Part shown: one piece after another, positions 1-8,157 of the stretch
How the letters are laid out: each line of letters begins with the position of its first letter
Numbering within the stretch: the stretch's first letter is position 1
NCBI GenBank assembly: GCA_022360315.1
Contig: JAKSDA010000555.1
Coordinates: forward strand, 17,325-81,324
Direction of reading: 5' to 3'
Length of the DNA stretch: 64,000 bases
From: Pseudomonadota bacterium
Lineage (GTDB): Bacteria; Myxococcota_A; Polyangia; Haliangiales; Haliangiaceae
The notes under the pieces: generated by a model
Databases searched by the model: none
What the model was told of the DNA's origin: nothing
What the model saw: the letters and a program-made list of their open reading frames with translations, nothing else
Translations under genes and position numbers: made by a program

Positions 1-120
1 ACCCAGCCGGCCGAGATCTTTGGGATCGATACGAACCAGCGCCCGGCCCACGTCCTTGACCGAGGCCTCGGTAATCCTGAGTTCGATCGCGGTGGGATCA
101 GCCGTGGTGGAATTGTCCAT
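1..120 (-). CDS. CDC48/VCP-family AAA ATPase, N-terminal fragment (runs off window)
   Basis: Only the first 40 codons are present; the gene continues beyond base 1. Reading from the ATG at 120-118, the product starts MDNSTTADPTAIELRITEAS and goes on with VKDVGRALVRIDPKDLGRLG. This matches the double-psi beta-barrel N-domain of CDC48/p97-type ATPases, whose usual start is of the type LRVAEA..DVGRGIARIDP. Known family role: hexameric ATP-driven unfoldase or segregase. It lies 14 bases downstream of a GvpH-like Hsp20 gene on the same strand, so the two are probably co-transcribed. The ATPase domains cannot be seen, so the family call rests on the N-domain alone. Confidence 0.7.
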   Translation of the reverse strand, partial: MDNSTTADPTAIELRITEASVKDVGRALVRIDPKDLGRLG

Positions 121-134
121 GAGTGCCTCGAGCG

Positions 135-623
135 CTAGCGCAGTTTGATTGCCACGATGCCGTTGTTGCAGCTGATCTCGCGCTGATCCGTGGACACCGA
201 GCGCGGGAGCAGCACTTCTTTGCGGTACTTTCTGTCCGGCATGGCCGCAGAGATCGACAGAATGTCGCCGTCGACGTCGAGCTTGATGTCCCCGGGGCCA
301 ACTCCGGGCATCTCGGCGATCACCGACATGTGATCGTCTTCCTCGAAGACATCGACCAGCGGTTCGCGCACTTCGCTGACCGTTGTCTCGTTCGTGGTCT
401 GGTCTCGGCGAACATTGCCAAACGGCTCGACAGTCATTCCGCCCGACTCGCCGAGCCCCATCTTGACCGAGAATCCATAGACTCCCCGGATACCTCGCTT
501 TTCGTCGGAAAACTCGCCGTTATTGGACAGCTCGCTGGCCTTGTCGCTCAGGTCGCTGAGCCGATCGACCAATTCGCTTAACCCTTTGAAGACATTGCCA
601 AACGATCCGCTTTCTTTGGACAT
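135..623 (-). CDS. Hsp20/alpha-crystallin small heat shock protein, GvpH-like
   Basis: 162 residues. The N-terminal third (about 1-45) is helical and acidic. It is followed by a segment around 46-85 (RGVYGFSVKMGLG, then VEPFGNVRRD) typical of the GvpH-type Hsp20 proteins of gas-vesicle clusters. An alpha-crystallin domain fills about 88-160, with EPLVDVFEEDDHMSVIAEMP and the closing NNGIVAIKL. An AGGTGAGG-type ribosome site lies just before the ATG. Known role: chaperone; in gvp clusters it is thought to assist gas-vesicle protein assembly. The CDC48-type gene directly downstream is a pairing I recall from bacterial and archaeal gvp clusters, but no GvpA or GvpF/L gene is in view, so the gas-vesicle link is inference. 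Confidence 0.8.
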   Translation of the reverse strand: MSKESGSFGNVFKGLSELVDRLSDLSDKASELSNNGEFSDEKRGIRGVYGFSVKMGLGESGGMTVEPFGNVRRDQTTNETTVSEVREPLVDVFEEDDHMSVIAEMPGVGPGDIKLDVDGDILSISAAMPDRKYRKEVLLPRSVSTDQREISCNNGIVAIKLR

Positions 624-763
624 ACCTCACCTCATTTGTAGGCTGATCAACGCTTTGTGGAGTTCTCACCTTGAACCGGACAAGGTCGAAAAAACCTGAG
701 GGCTGGCGGGAAAAAAATACCCGCGCACAGGCATCGGCCGAGCCACCGCGATCGGCTGATCGG

Positions 764-1375
764 TCAAGATGCGGTCATCTGGAGTACAGCGGTTGGCTCG
801 ATGAGGTACTCGACCTCGATGTCGGCAGGCAAGTGCGGGCGAACATCGTGCATGAGTCCGATAAAGAGCAAGCCGATTTGCCCGTGGTTGAGAGTTTGGT
901 CGATGCGCGCGGCGATAAACCGATCGCGCGGCTCGAGCGACTTTGCGATCGCCGCGCGAGAAGACGGGGCTGCTCGTCGCGGTGCGTGAGGGCGAGCGCT
1001 GATCTGTTTCTTGATGCGCTGCAACTCTTGTACGATGAGCGACGGATCCTCGGTTCCGACGATCGAGGCGCCCCGATCGACCATGTTTGCCACGATCTGG
1101 TGATTCTGACTGCCGCTGGCGGCGAGCTCGCGGACCATTTCGAGCTCACGGCCACACACCGGCAGCCCGTCTTGATAGATCAGCACCGAAGCGGCGTCGA
1201 AATCGCGTTCTTGCACGAGCTGTCCGACGCGGCTCCAGAAGTCGCGAATTGCCCGCTTGTGGGCGTCCAGCTTATATTTGCCCAGGCGACGCCGAAATGC
1301 TCGATCGACCTCGGCTCTGAGCGAGCCGGTATCCTCTTCTCCGTGAACGATGGGAACGATGATAAGTTGACGCAC
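764..1375 (-). CDS. conserved protein of unknown function
   Basis: 203 residues if begun at the GTG at 1375, which has a GGAG ribosome site about 8 bases upstream. A TTG at 1396 in the same frame would add 7 residues with poorer support. The protein begins (V/M)RQLIIVPIVHGEED and is soluble and mostly helical. A short segment around YQDGLPVCGRELEMVRELA is followed by RGASIVGTEDPSLIVQELQRIKKQI, and there is a basic Arg/Pro/Ala linker near residue 140. I do not recognise a named family. It has no signal peptide or membrane segment. Position behind the Hsp20 gene on the same strand suggests, but does not show, shared function. Confidence 0.6.
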   Translation of the reverse strand: MRQLIIVPIVHGEEDTGSLRAEVDRAFRRRLGKYKLDAHKRAIRDFWSRVGQLVQERDFDAASVLIYQDGLPVCGRELEMVRELAASGSQNHQIVANMVDRGASIVGTEDPSLIVQELQRIKKQISARPHAPRRAAPSSRAAIAKSLEPRDRFIAARIDQTLNHGQIGLLFIGLMHDVRPHLPADIEVEYLIEPTAVLQMTAS

Positions 1376-1521
1376 TGCGATCTCCAGGATGCACAATCAA
1401 TGCGTTTCTGTTTAATCGTGACATTATCGGGTCGGTCATTCACGGTCACAATTGCCGCCGGCCATTCGATCGACGCCGGTTGTTTCAATGCGGGAGTGCC
1501 GAGACCCTGCGCAGGGGGGTT

Positions 1522-2148
1522 TTAACAGACGCAGGTGCTCACAAAATGAGCCTCGCACGAGACGCAGTCGAGAGTGAAGAGGTCACACCCGCTGCCCAGA
1601 TGGGGAGCGAACACAGACTGGCGATTGCCGCAATACGGGCACGATACCAGCGCCCAGCCGCGCGGCATGCCACAGCCGCGACAGGCCGCTTCACTGCCCA
1701 GGTCTTTCTCGCAGGCGTGACATTTATCTTGTTTGTCGAACAGGTCCGGGTCGGGCGGCACGCCCACCTGGGTCGCAGAGCATCGGGGACACACGTAGGA
1801 AATGGTCCCGGTTTCCTCCACGATGCGCGCCCCCTCGTGCAGCCGCACCCGCAGATCGCGATAGACCGGAGTATCCGCGCCGCATCCATGGCAGGGTCGC
1901 CAAATTGATCTGTCTGCACGCTTTGGTGGAGTTGGCGACTGCATCGTGTTGATCAGCTCGTGGTAGTCGGCGACGATCTCACCCCATGGGTTCTCTTCGG
2001 TCTCCGCGTCCTCGGCCGATAACCTGGGGATCTCCGCCAGGAGTACCTTTCCGCGCAACACATAATCCATGATCAGATCATCATAAACCAAGTTCATCTG
2101 GTTGGACAGCCGGGCGACTTTGGTCCCGTTTTGTCCCAAGTCGGTCAT
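1522..2148 (-). CDS. multi-zinc-ribbon protein of unknown function
   Basis: 208 residues. The N-terminal half (1-80) is helical without cysteines. The C-terminal half carries a series of CxxC pairs: CHGCG, CPRC, CHAC, CRGC, CPYC, CVSC and a terminal CVC. That is enough ligands for about three zinc ribbons. Such arrays usually mediate protein-protein or nucleic-acid contacts; no catalytic motif is visible. Two copies of a 19-base direct repeat abut the start codon upstream, which could be a binding site controlling this gene. No family name can be given. Confidence 0.6.
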   Translation of the reverse strand: MTDLGQNGTKVARLSNQMNLVYDDLIMDYVLRGKVLLAEIPRLSAEDAETEENPWGEIVADYHELINTMQSPTPPKRADRSIWRPCHGCGADTPVYRDLRVRLHEGARIVEETGTISYVCPRCSATQVGVPPDPDLFDKQDKCHACEKDLGSEAACRGCGMPRGWALVSCPYCGNRQSVFAPHLGSGCDLFTLDCVSCEAHFVSTCVC

Positions 2149-2149
2149 T

Positions 2150-2187
2150 TTCGCCGAAAGTAGTCAAATTCGCCGAAAGTAGTCAAA
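2150..2187. repeat. perfect 19-bp tandem repeat at a gene start
   Basis: TTCGCCGAAAGTAGTCAAA occurs at 2150-2168 and again, identically and without spacer, at 2169-2187. It lies immediately upstream of the minus-strand zinc-ribbon gene, so it forms that gene's 5' untranslated or operator region. A shorter related stretch (ccggcgaaaaac) is present near 2240. It could be an operator for a dimeric regulator; no regulator is identified. Confidence 0.75.
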
Positions 2188-2294
2188 AAACTCACCCTAG
2201 TACTGAATCAAGCAAAAAATCACCGAGCACCCTTTGTAACCGGCGAAAAACAGTAACTTTTTGCTGCTTTAGGGGTCCAGAGCCGAGCGCGGGG

Positions 2295-3860
2295 TTACTC
2301 GGCGTCGAGTTTGATGCCGTATTTGGTCAAAATATCGCCAGTGATGGCATCGATGGCGGCGACTGCGCGGAGATAGTCGACAGTCGCGCGGGCCTTGCGC
2401 ACCTGGGCCTGCTTGAGCTCGTCCTGGCGCTGCAGGACGTCGAAGTTGGTGGCCCGGCCGAGTTCAAAGCGGGCCTTTTCGGCCTCGATGTTCTTGTCGG
2501 CCAGTTCGATAGCCCGCTGACTCAGTGCCACGCGCTGTTCCGCGACCCGGGCTTGCTTGACCGCCAGGACCAGCGACGAGGCGATCTGCGCCTTGACGTC
2601 GGCGAGGTCTACTTTTTGCCTGAACAGATCGCTGCGGGCGCGCCGGTGAGCTCCGTTGGCCGCGCGGTTGCCAAAGGCGTGGCGCAGGGTGAGAGTGGCC
2701 GAAATGGTGGGATTGTCCAGGGTCGCAGTCTGGCTCAAGGTCTCGCTCGCACTTTCATCCGAGCCGCCTGATCCGGCCGAAACAGCCAGATCGAGCTGGG
2801 GCAAAAGGCCGTTTTCCGTGACCTCAACTTCGATCTGAGCGCCTTTTTGCAGCGTTTCGAGCTGGGCGATCTGCGGGCTGCGAGCGTAGGCCCGGGTGAG
2901 CAGGGCATCGATGCGGAACGACTTGGGGGTGAGAGCGAGTGGAGTACTGGTCGAGAGCTCGATCTCTCCAGGCCCGATTTCCAGCCCGGAGCGCCGGCGC
3001 AGGTCGAGCGAACGCTGGGCGATGGCCAGTTCGGCGAGGAGCACTTCTTCCTGGCGCAGAGCGATGGTCTGTTCGACAGCCAGGGCCTCGGTGGCGGCTA
3101 CCGAGCCGGCCGAGATGGCTGCGCGGGTGTTGCGCAGCCGTTCCTGTGCCAGGTTCAGACTGTTTTGGCTGATCTCGAGTTCGCGCAGGGCCAGGGCGAG
3201 GTCCCAGTAGCCGTCGACAACCAGACGGACCGTGGTGGTCGCCTGGCTGCGCTGGGCCAGCCAGGTGGCGTCCCGATTGATCGCGGCCTTCATTTGCGCC
3301 GCGCGGGCGTTGTCCTCACCGCGGCCGCGCAAAAGAGCTTGGTTGTACGTGGCGCTGACATTGGTGCTATAGCTCTGGCTGTTGTTCTCGCCAAGACCTT
3401 CTACCTCGGTGGACAGATCGCGGTATCCGGCGTCGGCATGCAGTGAGAGAGTCCCGCCAATGCCGAAGAACCGGCTGATATCGGCCGAGATATTGTAGGT
3501 GTCGACCTCTGACTTGACCGGCACGCCGAGGCTGCCATCGATTCCCTGCGAGCGCGACTTGACCCAGCTGCCACTGGCATCGAGCACCCAATCGTGCACG
3601 CCAGAGGATTCGACCACAGCTGCCTCGGCAATATCGACGTCGATGGCGGCTTTCTGCAGCGCGGGATCTTGCCGCACGGCAACTTGCAGTACCTCGCCGA
3701 GGCTCACGGTCTTGGCCCCGGCGTTGCCATCGGCGTCGGCAGGTTGATCCGATCGAGGCTGGTCACTGCCCGATTGTTGCGCCATTGCTGCGCCCCAGTT
3801 GACCGCGATGGCCGAGGCGATCCCCATTGACATAAGGAAGAACTTCGATATGTGCTTCAT
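2295..3860 (-). CDS. TolC-family outer-membrane efflux protein
   Basis: 521 residues from the ATG at 3860, chosen because it begins a clean signal peptide (MKHISKFFLMSMG, hydrophobic core, cut after AMA-Q). An upstream in-frame ATG at 3989 would bury this peptide and is rejected. The mature protein shows the TolC duplication: long amphipathic helices rich in Ala/Gln/Arg, e.g. LNLAQERLRNTRAAISAGSV about two thirds of the way along the first repeat and KNIEAEKARFELGRATNFDV in the second. The closing segment VDYLRAVAAIDAITGDIL is characteristic. Known role: trimeric outer-membrane exit duct for RND or ABC exporters. No partner pump lies nearby; it is divergent from the microcompartment operon. 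Confidence 0.88.
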   Translation of the reverse strand: MKHISKFFLMSMGIASAIAVNWGAAMAQQSGSDQPRSDQPADADGNAGAKTVSLGEVLQVAVRQDPALQKAAIDVDIAEAAVVESSGVHDWVLDASGSWVKSRSQGIDGSLGVPVKSEVDTYNISADISRFFGIGGTLSLHADAGYRDLSTEVEGLGENNSQSYSTNVSATYNQALLRGRGEDNARAAQMKAAINRDATWLAQRSQATTTVRLVVDGYWDLALALRELEISQNSLNLAQERLRNTRAAISAGSVAATEALAVEQTIALRQEEVLLAELAIAQRSLDLRRRSGLEIGPGEIELSTSTPLALTPKSFRIDALLTRAYARSPQIAQLETLQKGAQIEVEVTENGLLPQLDLAVSAGSGGSDESASETLSQTATLDNPTISATLTLRHAFGNRAANGAHRRARSDLFRQKVDLADVKAQIASSLVLAVKQARVAEQRVALSQRAIELADKNIEAEKARFELGRATNFDVLQRQDELKQAQVRKARATVDYLRAVAAIDAITGDILTKYGIKLDAE

Positions 3861-4037
3861 GATCCGCTCACAGTGGTTCCTGGACACTGGGTCGAACTGC
3901 CCGGTCGGCCGGGGTATTCCAGGCTCGAGGAGAGTGCGGCCACGAACCGGTCGTGTCAATGCGATGGGGTCGCCGAAACACCCCGGCACCGAGCCTTTAC
4001 CGCTGTCGATTCAGCGTGATAGGGTGCCGTTCCGGTC

Positions 4038-4676
4038 ATGGCCATCACCTTGCGCACCTACACCTTTCTCGACGCGCTGCAGCCCCAACTGGCCACGTTC
4101 ATCGGCAAGACAGCGCGGGGATTTCTGCCCGTGCCCGGGCAGGCGTCACTGTGGGTCGAGATCGCTCCGGGCATTGCCATCAACCAGGTCACCGATGCTG
4201 CACTCAAGGCCACCACCGTGCAACCGGCAGTCCAGGTGGTCGAACGGGCCTACGGTCTGCTCGAAGTGCACGACCACGACAAGGGCGAAGTGCTGTCGGC
4301 CGGGGCGACCATTCTCGACCGGCTCGAACTCAGCGAAGAGGGCCGGCTCAAGCCCCAGGTCATGACCAATCAGATCATCCGCGCGGTCGAGGCATATCAG
4401 ACTCAAATCATCAACCGCAACTCGCAGGGCATGATGGTCCTGCCCGGTGACTCGCTGTTTATTTTCGAAACCCAGCCGGCCGGCTACGTGGTCCTGGCCG
4501 CCAACGAGGCCGAAAAAGCCGCGCATATTCACCTGGTCAATGTGCGTCCATACGGTGCGTTTGGACGCCTTTATCTGGCCGGGCCCGAGGCCGAGATCGA
4601 TGCTGCAGCCGGCGCGGCCATCGCGGCCATCCACGGCGTGTCCGGCGTCGAACCGGAGAAATTCGTCGATCGCTAG
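4038..4676 (+). CDS. BMC-T (trimeric tandem-domain) microcompartment shell protein, Haliangium T2 type
   Basis: 212 residues with two BMC folds in tandem (about 1-105 and 106-212). Marker segments are LRTYTFLDALQPQLATFIGK, VPGQASLWVEIAPGIAINQV and, in the second half, SQGMMVLPGDSLFIFETQPA. From memory it is very close to the H. ochraceum BMC-T2 tile that forms stacked, gated pseudohexamers. Role: a facet tile with a large central pore, thought to pass bulky substrates or cofactors. First gene of a compact five-gene plus-strand operon; 125 bases separate it from the BMC-H gene. The start is the only ATG that gives the family N-terminus. Confidence 0.95.
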   Translation: MAITLRTYTFLDALQPQLATFIGKTARGFLPVPGQASLWVEIAPGIAINQVTDAALKATTVQPAVQVVERAYGLLEVHDHDKGEVLSAGATILDRLELSEEGRLKPQVMTNQIIRAVEAYQTQIINRNSQGMMVLPGDSLFIFETQPAGYVVLAANEAEKAAHIHLVNVRPYGAFGRLYLAGPEAEIDAAAGAAIAAIHGVSGVEPEKFVDR

Positions 4677-4801
4677 GCCGGTGGCAACCATGGATCAGCA
4701 GCACAGATCGGCGGCCAGCAAGTCGATAACCAGTTATATATCCATTTGGTACCCAACCATTTCACCCAAACAGCGCCCAATCGAGAAGCGGAGAGACGCA
4801 A

Positions 4802-5110
4802 ATGGCTGACGCCCTGGGAATGATTGAAGTCAGAGGATTCGTCGGCATGGTCGAGGCATCCGACGCCATGGTCAAGGCGGCCAAGGTCGAGCTGGTCGGC
4901 TACGAAAAGACCGGAGGCGGGTATGTGACAGCTGTGGTGCGCGGCGATGTCGCTGCGGTCAAGGCAGCGACCGAGGCCGGGCAGCGGGCTGCCGAGCGGG
5001 TCGGCGAGGTCATCTCGGTCCATGTGATTCCGCGCCCCCATGTCAACATCGACGCGGTGTTGCCGCTCGGCCGGCAACCGTCGCGGCGCGAGAGCACGGG
5101 CAACGAGTAG
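4802..5110 (+). CDS. BMC-H hexameric microcompartment shell protein
   Basis: 102 residues, one BMC (Pfam00936) domain. It opens with the classic MADALGMIEVRGFVGMVEAS and continues with the conserved K residue in AKVELVGYEKTGGGYVTAVV. The pore-loop and C-terminal helix region is followed by HVIPRPHVNIDAVLPLGR, the usual end of short BMC-H proteins. Role: hexagonal tiles that make most of the shell facets. A GGAGAG ribosome site lies upstream of the ATG. The only BMC-H gene in the window. Confidence 0.97.
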   Translation: MADALGMIEVRGFVGMVEASDAMVKAAKVELVGYEKTGGGYVTAVVRGDVAAVKAATEAGQRAAERVGEVISVHVIPRPHVNIDAVLPLGRQPSRRESTGNE

Positions 5111-5127
5111 CCGGCAGGGGAGTTGGC

Positions 5128-5418
5128 ATGCTGCTCGGCAAAGTGGTCGGCACCCTGGTCGCCTCGCGCAAAGAGCCCACGCTGGAGGGGCTCAAGCTGC
5201 TCGTGGTGCGCGCGTGCGAGGTCGACGGCACGCCGTCGGGTGCCACGGTGATCGCGGCCGATGCGGTGGGTGCGGGCATTGGCGAGGTGGTGCTCTACGC
5301 CTCGGGCAGTTCGGCCCGGCAGACCGAGCTCACCAACAACCGGCCGGTCGACGCCACGATCATGGCCATTGTGGACCAGGTCGAAGTTTTGGGCGAAACA
5401 CGCTACGTAAAGGATTGA
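5128..5418 (+). CDS. BMC-P (EutN/CcmL) pentameric shell vertex protein
   Basis: 96 residues, full-length for EutN/CcmL (Pfam03319). Typical motifs are MLLGKVVGTLVASRKEP at the start, LLVVRACEVDG, the AADAVGAGIGEVVLYASGSSAR core, and PVDATIMAIVDQVEV near the end. Role: pentamers capping the 12 vertices of the icosahedral shell. Preceded by a GGAG ribosome site and placed 17 bases after the BMC-H gene; the next gene starts 4 bases after its stop. Confidence 0.97.
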   Translation: MLLGKVVGTLVASRKEPTLEGLKLLVVRACEVDGTPSGATVIAADAVGAGIGEVVLYASGSSARQTELTNNRPVDATIMAIVDQVEVLGETRYVKD

Positions 5419-5422
5419 GCGA

Positions 5423-6889
5423 GTGGCCCGGCTGGACGAAGCGCGCATTGCCGAGATCGTGGAGCGGGTCCTGGAGCGGCTCACTGAAAGCGGTCTGGCT
5501 ACTGCGCCACCGGTCGGGCCCGGGGTCCATTCGGCCGCATTGCACACAGTAGCGGCTGGAGTTTCGGCCATTCCCCGGGCCACCCTGGGTGTTTACGACG
5601 ATCCGGACAGTGCGGTGCAAGCTGCGCGGCGCGGTTTTGAGGCCAACGAAAAACTGCCTCTGGCCATTCGGCGCGCCATGATCGGGGCCATGCGCCGGGT
5701 CACCCACGCCAATCTGGACAAGCTGTGCGAATACGCAGTGGCCGAGACCGGGTTGGGTCGGGTCGAGGACAAGCGGGGCAAAAACACGCTGGTTGCCGAC
5801 AAGACACCGGGGCCAGAAATCCTCCAGCCCCGGGCGTATACTGGCGACGACGGCCTGATGCTGGTCGAACGCGCCCCCTATGGCGTGATCCTGTCCATCA
5901 CTCCGTGTACCAATCCGACCGAGACCATTCTGTGCAATGCGATCGGCATGGTCGCCGGTGGCAACGCGGTGGTGTTTAATGTGCATCCAGCGGCGGCCGG
6001 GGTATGCAACTGGTTCGTACATCTTCTCAACCAGGCCATACTCTCGGCCGGCGGGCCGCGGGATGTGCTGACCAGTGTCGCCGGGCCGACCATCGAGAGT
6101 GCCCAGGCGCTCATGAAGCATCCGAATATCCGTCTGGTGGTTGTGACCGGCGGCGGTGCCGTGGTGCGCCAGGCCATGAGTTCGGGCAAAAAAACCATCG
6201 CCGCCGGGCCGGGCAATCCACCCGCGGTGGTCGACGAGACGGCTGATCTCGAGCGGGCTGCAGCGGCCATTGTGAAGGGTGCGTCGATCGACAACAACAT
6301 CATTTGCACGGCCGAAAAAGAGATCGTGGCCGTGGCCTCGATCGCCGACGAGCTGACCCGGCGGCTGAGCCAAAAGGGCTGTCTCTTGCTCGATGACAGC
6401 CAGGTGCGCGCACTCGAGCGGGTGATTCTCGACGGCGATCACACCGACAAGCAGTGGGTCGGCAAGGACGCTTCGGTGATCGCGGAACAGATCGGCCTGC
6501 GCGGGTACGGCCCGGATCTGCGCCTGCTGTTGTGTCAGGTGGACGAGGGTCATCCATTTGTCCAGCACGAGCTGCTCATGCCGGTCATCGGCATGGTCCG
6601 GGTGCGCGATGTGGCCGAGGCCATTGCCACGGCCGTGCGGGTCGAGCACGGTTTTTGCCACACTGCAGTGATGCACTCGACCAATATCGAGTCGATGTCG
6701 GCCATGGCTCGGGTGTGCAATACCTCGATCTTTGTCAAGAACGACTGCAATCTGGCCGGGCTCGGTTTGGCCGGCGAGGGGTATACGTCATTTACCATTG
6801 CCAGCCCGACTGGCGAGGGATTGACCACGGCCATGCACTTCACGCGCGAGCGCCGCTGCACGCTCAAAGACGCGTTCCGCTTTGTGTGA
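5423..6889 (+). CDS. microcompartment CoA-acylating aldehyde dehydrogenase (PduP/EutE type)
   Basis: 488 residues from a GTG start. Residues 2-20 (ARLDEARIAEIVERVLERL) form a short amphipathic helix followed by a flexible Ala/Pro/Gly linker, the arrangement of an encapsulation peptide. The aldehyde dehydrogenase fold follows, with YGVILSITPCTNPTETILCN, the nucleotide-binding region VVTGGGAVVR, and the catalytic cysteine in NNIICTAEKE (about Cys295). Known reaction: aldehyde + CoA + NAD+ to acyl-CoA + NADH inside the shell. The substrate is not readable from sequence. It is the only enzyme in this operon; no aldolase, diol dehydratase, glycyl-radical enzyme, alcohol dehydrogenase or PduL-type phosphotransacylase is next to it. 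Confidence 0.93.
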   Translation: MARLDEARIAEIVERVLERLTESGLATAPPVGPGVHSAALHTVAAGVSAIPRATLGVYDDPDSAVQAARRGFEANEKLPLAIRRAMIGAMRRVTHANLDKLCEYAVAETGLGRVEDKRGKNTLVADKTPGPEILQPRAYTGDDGLMLVERAPYGVILSITPCTNPTETILCNAIGMVAGGNAVVFNVHPAAAGVCNWFVHLLNQAILSAGGPRDVLTSVAGPTIESAQALMKHPNIRLVVVTGGGAVVRQAMSSGKKTIAAGPGNPPAVVDETADLERAAAAIVKGASIDNNIICTAEKEIVAVASIADELTRRLSQKGCLLLDDSQVRALERVILDGDHTDKQWVGKDASVIAEQIGLRGYGPDLRLLLCQVDEGHPFVQHELLMPVIGMVRVRDVAEAIATAVRVEHGFCHTAVMHSTNIESMSAMARVCNTSIFVKNDCNLAGLGLAGEGYTSFTIASPTGEGLTTAMHFTRERRCTLKDAFRFV

Positions 6890-6893
6890 GGCC

Positions 6894-7553
6894 ATGGGGG
6901 GCAAGACAACGTCGACGAGCGGACAAAAAGACCGTCTGGCCCCGGCCGGTGGACCCGCCGATGACGCCGGCGATTCGGCCAGCGATTCGGCCGAGTATCC
7001 GCCTGCTCTGGGCATTGTCGAGCTATCGTCGATCGCCCGGGGTGTGGTGGTGAGCGATGCTGCGGTCAAGCAGGCGCCATCGCTCTTGCTCATGTCTCGC
7101 CCGGTGTCGAGCGGCAAGCACCTGGTCGTGATGCGCGGCGAGGTTGCCGAGGTCGAAGAGTCCATGCGGGTGGCCCGCCACAGCGCGGCCGAACGGCTCA
7201 TCGACTCGCTCGAGCTGCCCTTTGCCGACGAGCAGCTGTGGCCTCTGCTCGACCGTCCGGTCGAGGTCACTGGCTGGGACAGCGACGAGTTGGCGGTTGC
7301 CATTGTCGAAACTGCCACGGTGTGCGCGGCAGTGGGTGCAGCCGATGCCGCGGCCAAAACTGCTGCCGTGGTACTGCGGGATATGCGCCTGGCCGTGGGC
7401 ATTGCCGGCAAGGCGTTTTTCACCATGACCGGTGAGCTGCACGATGTCGAGGCCGCGGCATCCTCGGCAGCCTCGTATGCTGGCGAGCATCTGATCCTGG
7501 TCGAGGTCATTGCCGCCCCGGCGGCCGAGATTCGCGGCCGACTGATTTTCTGA
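6894..7553 (+). CDS. BMC-T tandem-domain shell protein, Haliangium T1 type
   Basis: 219 residues from the ATG at 6894; an in-frame TTG at 6882 overlapping the previous gene is possible but less likely. A hydrophilic N-terminal extension of about 40 residues rich in Gly/Pro/Asp precedes two fused BMC domains: LGIVELSSIARGVVVSDAAV, then SLLLMSRPVSSGKHLVVMRG, and AVAIVETATVCAAVGAADAA, then MRLAVGIAGKAFFTMTGELH. From memory it matches the H. ochraceum BMC-T1 protein. Role: trimeric facet tile. With BMC-H, BMC-P and the other BMC-T it completes a shell. Last gene of the operon; no clear terminator hairpin follows. Confidence 0.94.
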   Translation: MGGKTTSTSGQKDRLAPAGGPADDAGDSASDSAEYPPALGIVELSSIARGVVVSDAAVKQAPSLLLMSRPVSSGKHLVVMRGEVAEVEESMRVARHSAAERLIDSLELPFADEQLWPLLDRPVEVTGWDSDELAVAIVETATVCAAVGAADAAAKTAAVVLRDMRLAVGIAGKAFFTMTGELHDVEAAASSAASYAGEHLILVEVIAAPAAEIRGRLIF

Positions 7554-7619
7554 TCGGCTGATCGCGACCGGGCCACCAGCGTGTCTGGCTCGCCAATAGA
7601 AATAGGATTCAGGCATCAA

Positions 7620-8110
7620 ACACATAAGGTGGAAGGAATATCATTCCTTGAGAGCGGACCGCAGTCGAGCGCCTCGGTATTCTGGTCCAGCACGCTCCAG
7701 CAGTTTGTTGGCGGCGGTGAACTCCAAAGCGGCCTACCCAAACCTTGCGTGCATCGTTCAGAATACCGATGTGAGGCCTCGTTCTTTATACAGCTCGTCG
7801 CGGGTCGCGAGGGCGTCCGCGTCATCGATCAAGAGAACAAAGGGCTGCAGAGCCATGAGAGCAAGCGTCGCTTCCTGAGTCGAAGCATCCTGTTTACTCA
7901 AAATGCTGGCTTGCTCCTTATTTCCCAGTGCCTGAGCAATCGTCCGCATGAGGATGGCCGCACTGATGTCGAGGCTGACACTTTCGGCGCGGGCGCAGGC
8001 ATTGCATCATCATTCCCGATCAAAGGCGAGCTGCGGCTGGACGCCCGCTGCGAACGCAGTTTGATCGATATCGATGATTCGGTGTCCACAACGACCCTCA
8101 AGAACCGAAC
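7620..8110 (-). pseudogene. decayed coding remnant, family unknown
   Basis: The region between the shell operon and the ABC transporter is lower in GC than its neighbours. On the minus strand it contains protein-like fragments in shifting frames: CGHRIIDIDQTAF (broken by two stops), then about 80 residues ending MALQPFVLLIDDADALATRD plus a short tail and stop, then ALEFTAANKLLERAGPEYRG. The helix-rich, natural-looking segments broken by stops and frame changes suggest a dead gene. I cannot name its family, and non-coding sequence remains possible. A 193-codon plus-strand frame over the same bases has unconvincing composition. Confidence 0.3.
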
Positions 8111-8157
8111 GTTGTCTTTCTTTCTGTCGTATCGAATCTACAATTGCAATTTACCCT

